A stretch of 37,505 nt of DNA from an uncultured Nitrosomonadales bacterium. GTDB lineage: Bacteria; Pseudomonadota; Gammaproteobacteria; Burkholderiales; Gallionellaceae. Below are positions 29,767-37,505 of this stretch, one piece after another. The stretch is taken from contig CAIRBC010000092.1 in NCBI GenBank assembly GCA_903876685.1, positions 1 through 37,505 of the forward strand, read 5' to 3'. The notes under the pieces were generated by a model, which was given only the letters and a program-made list of their open reading frames with translations, did no database searches and was not told the DNA's origin. The translations under genes were made by a program, and so were the position numbers. Positions within the stretch are counted from its first letter, which is position 1; every line of letters starts with the position of its first letter.

Positions 29767-29796
29767 AAAAGCGGGTCCCTCTCAGAACCCGCTTTT
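29767..29796 (-). terminator. Rho-independent terminator of the 1644-aa GH17 protein gene
   Basis: AAAAGCGGGT-(10 nt)-ACCCGCTTTT; on the minus strand the stem is followed by a run of T. Located 23 bp past the stop codon. Confidence 0.85.
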
Positions 29797-29818
29797 GTAC
29801 GCTATTGCCAAATTGACC

Positions 29819-32800
29819 TTAAGGATGATTGACCCAGAAACCAGTGGTCGGACTCAAGCTCTTGCCCGCCGTTGGATCACTAAAGTCCAGATAAGTCTTG
29901 GTTGAAATATAGGATGACAAGCTACCATTATTATCCAGAACCGGCGTATAGAAGAACCAGTTCATTTTGACATTATCCCAGGCCCACAAGGAAATAAGGC
30001 TGTTTGAGGCGTTCGCACCCAATACAGGTGACGGTGACGTAACAGCGACCTGGTTGACAAACGCTCTGGGCGATGAACCATCCCCGACAGTGATCAGACT
30101 CCAGCCTGGAGGCAAGGCATTCGCACCTATAGCTGAATCCTGATCTTTAAAGTCACTCACCTTGACCGCGTTTCCTGCCGGCAATTGAATCGTGAAAGTC
30201 GCAGAAGCATTCACCCAGAAACCCTCACCACCATTGACTATGGAAAGCACATCATAGCCTTTCGACAAAGCATAAGCGGCTAGCTGTGCCGGAGTCATGG
30301 CAGGGGTATAGAAAGCCCATCTTTGGGTCTTGGAAACCCATTTCCAGACGGTGGTTACCTGACTTTGCGTCTGATCCCCTAACTTGGTCACATCCAGCGC
30401 TGTACTGCTGCTGTTACCTAGCAAGTTCCAACCCTTAGTCACAGCAACCATTGGCGTAAACACCGCAGTAATCGAGCAATTGGCTGTGATCACCCCGGTG
30501 GTATAGGTACTACCACTGAGGCTACCGCCGCAACCTGACACCGAAACAGTGACATAGCCTGCATTGGGTGAAACCGTAAAGCTTGTGGTCGCACCCGGAG
30601 CCACCGTCTGTGTGGCAGGACTGAAGCTGCCATAGAGGCCGGCATTGGCAGTAACCGTTAGCGTACTGGCTGGCGTAACGGCGTTGGAGGCTGCCGATTC
30701 CAGGCTGCTGCCGACCGCATTAATCGCATGTACCGTGAAGGTATAGCTGGTTCCGTTGGTCAAGCCGGTCACGGTATGGGTCAAGGCATTACTGCCCGTA
30801 TTGCTGTCCGTGCCACCGGCAGGAATCGATTTCACCGTGTATCCGGTAATCGTGCTGCCACCATTGCTGGCCGGGGCGGTGAAGTTGACGATCGCCTGAG
30901 CGTTGCCACCGGTAGCGGTTCCGATGGTCGGTGCACCAGGAACGGTGGCAGAACCAGAGCCTGCTCCTGGGGTCAGATCATCGAAATAGTACACGCGGTC
31001 AGCAGGCATCGGCCCGGAACCGCCATTTCCAAGTCCAAAATCCGGGAAAACCGACACCTTGTTATAGGTTTTAGTCAAGTCCAGCGCGGCTGTGGGTCCA
31101 CCACCGACAGGTGGTGCAAGTCCCGGATTAGCAAAATTGAAAGTCAAGGTTTCCCAGGCGTTCGCCACCGTGGTGATTGCGTCCGTTTCCACGCTAATGC
31201 CGTCGTTTGATGCGTCTTCGACTTTCAGACGAATCCTTATACCTGCTGCCGGACTGTAAGACCGCAGAGTCAAGATCTTGCTGTTGGCACTGAACGGAAT
31301 AGACGCTATAGCGTTGAATCCCGAATTACGGCCACCTGTGGGATTTACGTTAAGCAATGCAATCGTGGTACCACCCCAGGTTTCAGAGCCGGTTGCCTGT
31401 TTCTTGTAGACTTTCAGCACCTTGTTACTGCCGCCTGCAGGATCTGCCACGACTTCAGAGGGTGTACCATTCAAGCCAAAGTCAACCATCGTGGGTGGCG
31501 GCGTTTCGTCGAAAGTCACCAACTGGTTGCCGGCTGGCGCTGCACCACCCACAAATACCGTCATGCCGCGGGTAATTCCCGTCGCATAAACAGGCGCGCC
31601 TACAGTCCCGGAATTAACCGTGGTATTAAGGTTAGGGTAGCTCAACTGGGTGTTGATCGCGCCGATCGGTTGTGCCAGTGCCGCAGCAGCGGTAGTGAAG
31701 TTACCAGAGAAGGGTGCACCGCAACCTTGCGCCAGCGTGAATTTGCTCAGCGGAATGGTGTAGGTCGTCATCGCATCAGAGGTCGGGGTCACCGTGGTCG
31801 TCACCGAAGTATTGCATAAACCGCCGCTGCCGTTACTGTACTGTTGCGCGCCAACGATGAAGATGGTGATGTCCTTATTGGTCGCTTGTTTAAAGAAATC
31901 AGCATCCATACCCAGATTAATCGCCAGACTGGTCTGTCCTGAGAGAGCCAGTCCTGCGCCTGGATAAGTCACATACATACCCAGATAGCCGCCTGCAGTG
32001 GGCGGGGTAGCACTCGGAGCAGGGGCTGTCGGGGCTGTCGTGGTCACCGCAATATAGAAATACTGGTTCGCATCCGCCACCGCAGGTGAGGAATCGGCAA
32101 AACCGCCACCGGTGTAGGTGTTGGCATAATTGGTGAAATCTCCGCTGAAATATCCCCAACTGCCGCCCTGCGAAGTACCATAGGTCGAGGTGAACCCACT
32201 GGCAAAGGTCAGGCTTCCACCCGCAGCAGTGGCCGAAGGTGTCACCGCATTGGATGCAGCCGACTCAGCGCTGTTGCCGGTGGAATTAGTTGCATGCACC
32301 GTGAACGTATAGCTGGTTCCGTTGGTCAAGCCGGTGATGATATGCGTCAACCCTGTCGTAGCAGTATTGCTGTCTACGCCCCCGGCAGGGAATGAAGTCA
32401 CTGTGTAACCAGTGATTGCACTGCCGCCGGTATTGGCAGGTGCGGTAAAGGTAACCACAGCCTTGGCATTGCCACCCGTCGCCGTCACCGAAGCCGGTAC
32501 ACCGGGAACCGTCGCCGCGATTGTACCTGCCCAGAAATAAAGGTTGTCTATATACACCGTATTCCCGCCAGGCGTTCCGACAAACTTGAATTGGAAAATA
32601 TTGGTTTTAGCCGGAATTGTGTAAGCGCTCAGTGGAATATCAAAACTGTTCCAGCCTGTGGTCGTAGGATGCAACGTATAGGGCTGCTCTAGTGCGGGTG
32701 CTCCGGGCGAAATCAGGTACACATCCAGCGCAGTGGTAGTCGCAGCCCACACATCAATGTGTAGATAACTCATCCCGCTCACATCGATGCCGGTATTGGG

Positions 32801-34753
32801 AGAAAGCTCCAACCCCTGATAGCCCAGATTTGCATATTTGAGAATGTGGCTTCCCGTGACAATTATCTCAGACTCAACCGTAGACTGACCCCAGTTCGGG
32901 TTGAGGTTAAAACCCGCGCCAGTCATCGCTCCATAAGTATCCCCATAAATCGATATATAGGTACCGGCGGTTCTGACTGGGGGGGTAGTCGGATTGACGG
33001 TCGGGTCTGAGCCGCCTACGGCAGGCGCTGAAAAAGTTGCTGCTGCATACAACGGACTGGTGCAGGCAGGTGCACCGGTGACCGCAGTCACGCCACACAA
33101 GGCATAGCGAGTGTTGCGACTGGCATCCCAAAGACCCCAGCCATCATCGTTGTTTTTCCAGGCTTCGTCAAAGGCTTCGAAATAAAATACGGTTTTCGGT
33201 CCCGTTGCACCGTTCTGCCAGGCATCCATCGCGTCGTAATACATTTTGGCATTGACAGGGTTTGCACAGCAGTTTTCCAGCGGATTGGCTGCATTGGTGA
33301 CCATCGCCTTCCAGCCGGTTTCACCCACCACGATCGGCAGGTTCGCTCCTCCATGACTGGCAATATAAGTTGCGACCTGGTTATAACTGTCTTTTGCGTT
33401 TTGCAGCGCCGCACTCATCATAGCAGACGCACTGCCGGTATTCTGATAAGTCCAGCGATTAGGATTGCTCATCGGATAAGTGTGCATCGACACGAAGTCC
33501 AGCAGCGGTAAAATGCTATCCGGCAACTCCGTGGCACCAGATCCCCCTGCGAAGAAGGTGTAATCGTCATCTGCCGTCACCGGCTGAGTAATACCCTGTT
33601 TAACCGTGGTGATATAGCCCTTCAGACAGGCCACCGGCATATAAGCGCTAAAGAAGGAAGTCTCGTTACCCACACTGACTGAAACTACATTCGAATATGT
33701 ATTGGCTTCCCGGATGCCATTTTGTACGTCAGTATCATTGGCTGGGCTGGCACAGCTGGCCTGACTGGCTGGAGCAATTCCCGACAGGTAAATGCCCAGC
33801 TGAAACTTCAGACTGGAGAAACTCGCAGCCGCGACGCGCAGAATATTTTCATGTGAAAGATCGGTATCGAACAGGCGCAGCAGGGTATATCCGGCGGAAC
33901 TGAGTTTGGTCAAATCCTCGGTAATCTGCGCATCGGTAGGCACTTCACTGGCACCCGGACCGCCAGCACGATAGGCGCTGTAGTTAATCGCCTTGACATT
34001 ATTTGCATAAACTGCAGGTAAAGCACGCAGCGCCAGTGAATTTCCGCCCGAGACAGTTGCCGTTTCAAAGGAGATGCCGCCCAGATTGAGACCGTTTGGA
34101 TAAGCGCCTGCTGTTCCGTTTGTGGTAAATTGCATATTAGCCTGCAGCAGTTGTGCATGTACCTCTTTCAGCGGCAACGCCAGAAATGCAGCCATGGTAC
34201 TGGTTCCACAACCACTGATTGTCCAATTAGCGTCGGTGAGGGTTTTAGTATAAGTAGTCGCTGTCGTGGGAGCTGCAACCCCATTCCCGGTATTCACCGC
34301 CGTTGCCATGATGGTGATCGGGCTGTTTGCAGTCGCTGTACAGCTGGCTGATTTTAAAATAAGCGTTGCAGCACAATGCCCTACACATTCTGTGTTAGTA
34401 CCCAAGCCGACAGTAATGGAAGTCGCACCGGTGATATTCCAGGTATTACTGCCTGCACCCGCAACATACACGCCAATGCCTGCCCCCGTACCCGTTGGAT
34501 CCACGCCATCGCCCCGGTACACCGAGTCAGTGCCTACACCGCCCCACCAATAGGTTGGCGACGGACTGCCAAATTCATATCCAGACGCGGTATTGTTCCC
34601 AGGTAATGCAGCACCGGATGCAGGCACATAAGAATCCTGGCTCGCCGTCTGATTCTGCACCACAATGACTGTCGCAGAGGAAAGCACAGGGAAAAACAAG
34701 GTAAACAGGATGAAAAACCGTACTACTATCGAACACATAACAAAACTCCTCAA
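29819..34753 (-). CDS. Very large secreted multimodular GH17 protein (GH17 + putative CBMs + 2 Fn3 + repeat domain + tandem C-terminal GWxL/GFWVN domain)
   Basis: Signal peptide RFFILFTLFFPVLSSA; GH17 region AINYSAYRAGGPGASEVP...LLRLFDTD...VSVSVGNETSFFS...SMHTYPMSN...IVVGETGWKA...FYFEAFDEAWKNNDDGWGLWD; Fn3 modules; beta-sandwich-like modules. Confidence 0.85.
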   Translation of the reverse strand: MRSFVMCSIVVRFFILFTLFFPVLSSATVIVVQNQTASQDSYVPASGAALPGNNTASGYEFGSPSPTYWWGGVGTDSVYRGDGVDPTGTGAGIGVYVAGAGSNTWNITGATSITVGLGTNTECVGHCAATLILKSASCTATANSPITIMATAVNTGNGVAAPTTATTYTKTLTDANWTISGCGTSTMAAFLALPLKEVHAQLLQANMQFTTNGTAGAYPNGLNLGGISFETATVSGGNSLALRALPAVYANNVKAINYSAYRAGGPGASEVPTDAQITEDLTKLSSAGYTLLRLFDTDLSHENILRVAAASFSSLKFQLGIYLSGIAPASQASCASPANDTDVQNGIREANTYSNVVSVSVGNETSFFSAYMPVACLKGYITTVKQGITQPVTADDDYTFFAGGSGATELPDSILPLLDFVSMHTYPMSNPNRWTYQNTGSASAMMSAALQNAKDSYNQVATYIASHGGANLPIVVGETGWKAMVTNAANPLENCCANPVNAKMYYDAMDAWQNGATGPKTVFYFEAFDEAWKNNDDGWGLWDASRNTRYALCGVTAVTGAPACTSPLYAAATFSAPAVGGSDPTVNPTTPPVRTAGTYISIYGDTYGAMTGAGFNLNPNWGQSTVESEIIVTGSHILKYANLGYQGLELSPNTGIDVSGMSYLHIDVWAATTTALDVYLISPGAPALEQPYTLHPTTTGWNSFDIPLSAYTIPAKTNIFQFKFVGTPGGNTVYIDNLYFWAGTIAATVPGVPASVTATGGNAKAVVTFTAPANTGGSAITGYTVTSFPAGGVDSNTATTGLTHIITGLTNGTSYTFTVHATNSTGNSAESAASNAVTPSATAAGGSLTFASGFTSTYGTSQGGSWGYFSGDFTNYANTYTGGGFADSSPAVADANQYFYIAVTTTAPTAPAPSATPPTAGGYLGMYVTYPGAGLALSGQTSLAINLGMDADFFKQATNKDITIFIVGAQQYSNGSGGLCNTSVTTTVTPTSDAMTTYTIPLSKFTLAQGCGAPFSGNFTTAAAALAQPIGAINTQLSYPNLNTTVNSGTVGAPVYATGITRGMTVFVGGAAPAGNQLVTFDETPPPTMVDFGLNGTPSEVVADPAGGSNKVLKVYKKQATGSETWGGTTIALLNVNPTGGRNSGFNAIASIPFSANSKILTLRSYSPAAGIRIRLKVEDASNDGISVETDAITTVANAWETLTFNFANPGLAPPVGGGPTAALDLTKTYNKVSVFPDFGLGNGGSGPMPADRVYYFDDLTPGAGSGSATVPGAPTIGTATGGNAQAIVNFTAPASNGGSTITGYTVKSIPAGGTDSNTGSNALTHTVTGLTNGTSYTFTVHAINAVGSSLESAASNAVTPASTLTVTANAGLYGSFSPATQTVAPGATTSFTVSPNAGYVTVSVSGCGGSLSGSTYTTGVITANCSITAVFTPMVAVTKGWNLLGNSSSTALDVTKLGDQTQSQVTTVWKWVSKTQRWAFYTPAMTPAQLAAYALSKGYDVLSIVNGGEGFWVNASATFTIQLPAGNAVKVSDFKDQDSAIGANALPPGWSLITVGDGSSPRAFVNQVAVTSPSPVLGANASNSLISLWAWDNVKMNWFFYTPVLDNNGSLSSYISTKTYLDFSDPTAGKSLSPTTGFWVNHP

Positions 34754-34930
34754 TGTTTTTTATTCCCTGCCGCTCAAAAAAATCCACCCTTTCAATTGCA
34801 TAAGCAATTGATCAAGAATGATTTAATCCGCAACAAATATTAAATCACCACACGGCGTCTGTTTTATTTCTTGGAAAAAACAGCACTGCAACCCGTCAGT
34901 AACACCCTCGATTTTTTCTAAAATTTATCG

Positions 34931-34957
34931 TGAAAGCGTTTTCTGAAAACGCTTTCA
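34931..34957. promoter_or_regulatory. 27-bp perfect palindrome, double LacI-type operator upstream of the 1644-aa GH17 gene
   Basis: TGAAAGCGTTTTC-T-GAAAACGCTTTCA: 13-bp arms, 1-bp centre. Confidence 0.85.
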
Positions 34958-34962
34958 TAATC

Positions 34963-34991
34963 ACTTTAATCTTAATTTTTGAGAAATGCAA
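34963..34991 (-). promoter_or_regulatory. Putative promoter of the 1644-aa GH17 gene (-35 TTGCAT, 17 bp, -10 TAAAGT)
   Basis: Reverse-strand TTGCAT (34991-34986), 17-bp spacer, TAAAGT (34968-34963), palindrome 5 bp downstream. Confidence 0.5.
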
Positions 34992-35030
34992 GCAGATTTT
35001 TTTCAGCCGCCACAACGAAACTGAAACCGC

Positions 35031-36074
35031 TCAAATAGGGCAGGATCGGGTTGATTTTCGAATGACTAACTCGGGTGCAGGGTTATCAGAAGCATGCGTT
35101 TCCCCTGCTATCAATTTGAGCATGGTGACTGCTGCAATTTTGCCGATTTCTCGTATCGAGTGCCTGACGGTGGTGAGCGGGGGAATCATAAAAGATGAGT
35201 TTAGCAGATCATCAAAACCGACCAGCGAAATGTCGTCGGGCACACGCAACCCGCGATTGTACAAGGCGAGTGCAGCGCCATAGGCCATCTGATCGTTGGA
35301 TGCAAAAATCGCCGTAAAACGGCTACCCGAATCCAGCAACTTCAGCGTTGCCGCTTCGCCACCAGTTTCCATGAATTGTCCCTGCACGCAAAGCTTGGGA
35401 TCAAAAGGCAGGTTATGCGCTTTCAATGCTGCACGGTAGCCCTTGAATCGTTCAATCGCATCGTGATGACTGGAAATCCCCTTTAGAAAGGCGATACGGG
35501 TATGACCCAAGCCTATTAAATGTTCGGTGGCCATTTTCGCGCCGGTATAGTTATCAAAATTGAAACTATGTAACCTTTCCGAACTCAGCATTCTGCTGGT
35601 GACCACCATGGGGGTGCGGATAGACCGTTCAAGCAACACTTCATCCGGCAGGCAGGCTGACAGGATGATGATGCCATCGACGCGGCGTCCTTCCAGAAAA
35701 TTGATGCAACCCAGTTCGAAATCTTCACGCCAGTGACTGCTGACAAACAGGGGTGCATAATTTGCCGCAATCAATATTTCTTCAATACCGACCATGGCCT
35801 GACCATAATAAGGGCTGCCAAACACTTGGGTGATAATACCGATACTGTGACTTTTACCTCCCGCAAGTCCACTGGCGATGGGATTTGATACAAAACTCAG
35901 CTTCTTGATGGCTACTTCGATTGCTCTGCGTTTGATCTCGCTGACTTTTGCGGTACCATTTAAAAATCGCGAAACGGTGCTGGGAGAAACGCCTGCTTCT
36001 GCAGCAACCATTTCCAGCGTGGTAACCGGTTCTTCCGAGTAATTTTTGAGCTTGCCGGGTACTTGCATTGACAT
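35031..36074 (-). CDS. LacI-family transcriptional regulator (likely local regulator of the glucan locus)
   Basis: HTH TLEMVAAEAGVSPSTVSRFLNGTAKVSEIKRRAIEVAIKKLSFVSNPIASGLAGGKSHSIGIIT; periplasmic-binding-like effector domain FTAIFASNDQMAYGAALALYNRGLRVPDDISLVGFDD. Confidence 0.95.
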   Translation of the reverse strand: MSMQVPGKLKNYSEEPVTTLEMVAAEAGVSPSTVSRFLNGTAKVSEIKRRAIEVAIKKLSFVSNPIASGLAGGKSHSIGIITQVFGSPYYGQAMVGIEEILIAANYAPLFVSSHWREDFELGCINFLEGRRVDGIIILSACLPDEVLLERSIRTPMVVTSRMLSSERLHSFNFDNYTGAKMATEHLIGLGHTRIAFLKGISSHHDAIERFKGYRAALKAHNLPFDPKLCVQGQFMETGGEAATLKLLDSGSRFTAIFASNDQMAYGAALALYNRGLRVPDDISLVGFDDLLNSSFMIPPLTTVRHSIREIGKIAAVTMLKLIAGETHASDNPAPELVIRKSTRSCPI

Positions 36075-36152
36075 TATTCTGGTGAAATAAACCTCATGAT
36101 CCTATCACACCCTGTTAAATTCAATTCATCTAGTCAATACATGCACCACGCA

Positions 36153-36764
36153 TCAGGCACTGGTATTAAACAAGTTACCCACTGACATGCTACCTTGAAT
36201 ATTGATCGCCACTGTCTGCAGAAATGACTGCAACGATGCCTGGCTTGGATTGCCTCCGCTGTTAGTGACCAGGCTGTTAAATGATTGCTGTAAATTCGCA
36301 AGGCCTGAAGCAGCATTCGAGGCTGGATTGCCACTCAACAGATTGCTGATATTGTTATTGCCATCAAGCTGTGAAATCAGACCCTGGATACTCGTTTGCA
36401 ATTTGATGGTCGAACTTGTACGATCCAACGTGACTGGCGTTGCGGCCTGCCCGGTTGCATAGCCGCTTAGGGATTGCTTAGTAGACGAATCGGGTGAAAG
36501 TGACCCTTGCAGCGAAGCGAGCAGGCTGCTTGTAAAATCGGTGGTGGATTGGCTGGCAGTCGACCCCAGCAAGCTTGAAAGACCAGAGCCCATGTTCATC
36601 TGCGCCATCGCCTGAGTCACTGCCAGAGACAAACTGCTCTTATTGGCAGTAGCATTGACAGTGCCGGTGCTGGCCGAACCGCCAGCATTCGGCACAACTG
36701 CCGCCAGGGAAGTGAGTCCATTGGCATTTTGATAGGCATTGGTAGAAATTGAAGAAACTGACAT
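36153..36764 (-). CDS. Hypothetical Ser/Ala/Asn/Gln-rich low-complexity protein
   Basis: ORF MSVSSISTNAYQNANGLTSLAAV... with a good RBS (GGAGG, 5 nt before ATG 36764); no signal peptide or recognised domain. Confidence 0.7.
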   Translation of the reverse strand: MSVSSISTNAYQNANGLTSLAAVVPNAGGSASTGTVNATANKSSLSLAVTQAMAQMNMGSGLSSLLGSTASQSTTDFTSSLLASLQGSLSPDSSTKQSLSGYATGQAATPVTLDRTSSTIKLQTSIQGLISQLDGNNNISNLLSGNPASNAASGLANLQQSFNSLVTNSGGNPSQASLQSFLQTVAINIQGSMSVGNLFNTSA

Positions 36765-36910
36765 AGTGACCTCCAAATTTTTTAAACGATATCCACGCTT
36801 ACTCGTTGCTTATCGGCTGGATGCAGGAATATTTTACCCGATACAGATCACAGATCCACTTACAATCTCGAACCGGATACAACACGGTAAATTTGTTCTC
36901 ATCCGGCTAC

Positions 36911-37032
36911 GCCCCCTCGCTACGCTCTCCCCGCTTGCGGGAGAGGGGCGGGGGAGAGGGAGCGAACTTTAACTTCTAGTTTTTTCATGTTTTTTCCCTC
37001 TCCCTAACCCTCTCCCACAAGTGGGAGAGGGG
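36911..37032. repeat. Second REP-like family: GGGAGAGGG-type inverted repeat pair
   Basis: CTCTCCCCGCTTGCGGGAGAGGGGCGGGGGAGAGGGAG ... CCCTCTCCCTAACCCTCTCCCACAAGTGGGAGAGGGG. Confidence 0.7.
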
Positions 37033-37143
37033 ATAAGTCGGTTTTATTTTATTCAAAACTAATCAGTATGTTATGCGAAGAACAAATTTACCGTGCCGGA
37101 TACAAGCACTTTATTTACATTTAACCTCTTAACGTGTATAGGA

Positions 37144-37461
37144 ATGGAAATGAGCCAGATTGAAAATCATTATCACGAAGTTGTCCACATAGAAACCGAA
37201 ATTCAGCGAAAAATGATTGCTCTTGGACTGGACTGGCATAATGAACAAGCCATGAAACAATTAGCCTCTGAATGCAAGGTTTTTCACGAAGACGATGCGC
37301 AATCTGCATATGCATCCCATGAACGAGAGCGGATAACAAAAGCTGAATTATTTGGCTTGGTCTCCCTGATGCTGTCCACCATGGAGAATGCTGCACTGGA
37401 AGGACGTGTAGTACATGGTGGAGAAATTTGGAAAGCCTTCGGCATACACCTATACAACTGA
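37144..37461 (+). CDS. Small hypothetical protein (~105 aa)
   Basis: ORF MEMSQIENHYHEVVHIETEIQRKMIALGLDW...; amphipathic, helix-rich; family not recognised; start uncertain (track start 37093). Confidence 0.55.
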   Translation: MEMSQIENHYHEVVHIETEIQRKMIALGLDWHNEQAMKQLASECKVFHEDDAQSAYASHERERITKAELFGLVSLMLSTMENAALEGRVVHGGEIWKAFGIHLYN

Positions 37462-37505
37462 CTCAGATTGGCTCACGACAATATTCTCCTGAGTGATAGA
37501 AAGCA

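Noticed and set aside
34931-34957. 27-bp palindrome as a simple rho-independent terminator of lacI
   Set aside because: Loop would be only a few nt and no clear U-run directly follows on the minus strand; the arms match the other three operators, so an operator is the better explanation (dual role left open).
1-37505. CRISPR arrays, tRNA/rRNA genes, prophage or transposase genes
   Set aside because: No regularly spaced repeats, no recognisable RNA gene signatures and no integrase/transposase motifs seen on either strand.

Overview
Bacterial chromosomal segment; RegB/RegA, PCu(A)C and overall gene content suggest a betaproteobacterium (inference only). Left end (~0.4-7.5 kb): a RegB/RegA-type redox two-component system, a PCu(A)C copper chaperone, and a very large MHYT-PAS-hybrid histidine kinase with REC and Hpt domains. 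Most of the window (~7.5-36.1 kb) is a beta-1,3-glucan (laminarin-type) utilisation locus that uses no SusC/SusD. It encodes an outer-membrane porin-like protein, a secreted GH81, a GH30, a large GH161/GH149/GH94-like phosphorylase, glucokinase, three GH17 modules (one standalone, one fused to an MFS/GPH transporter, one in a 1644-aa secreted multimodular protein), a cytoplasmic GH16, a GH1, a complete sugar ABC transporter, an Fn3-containing lipoprotein and a LacI-family regulator. Main new observations: (1) an in-frame MFS transporter-GH17 fusion with an internal RBS+ATG that could also release a free GH17; (2) a four-site regulon of GAAAGCGCTTTC palindromes, each just downstream of a recognisable -35/17 bp/-10 promoter, including a 27-bp perfect double-operator palindrome; (3) undescribed-looking modules shared between the two extracellular proteins; (4) a tandem C-terminal GWxL...GFWVN domain; (5) a predicted copper-linked MHYT sensor beside a PCu(A)C gene whose protein lacks the last canonical Met ligand. 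All assignments come from reading the sequence; no searches were run.
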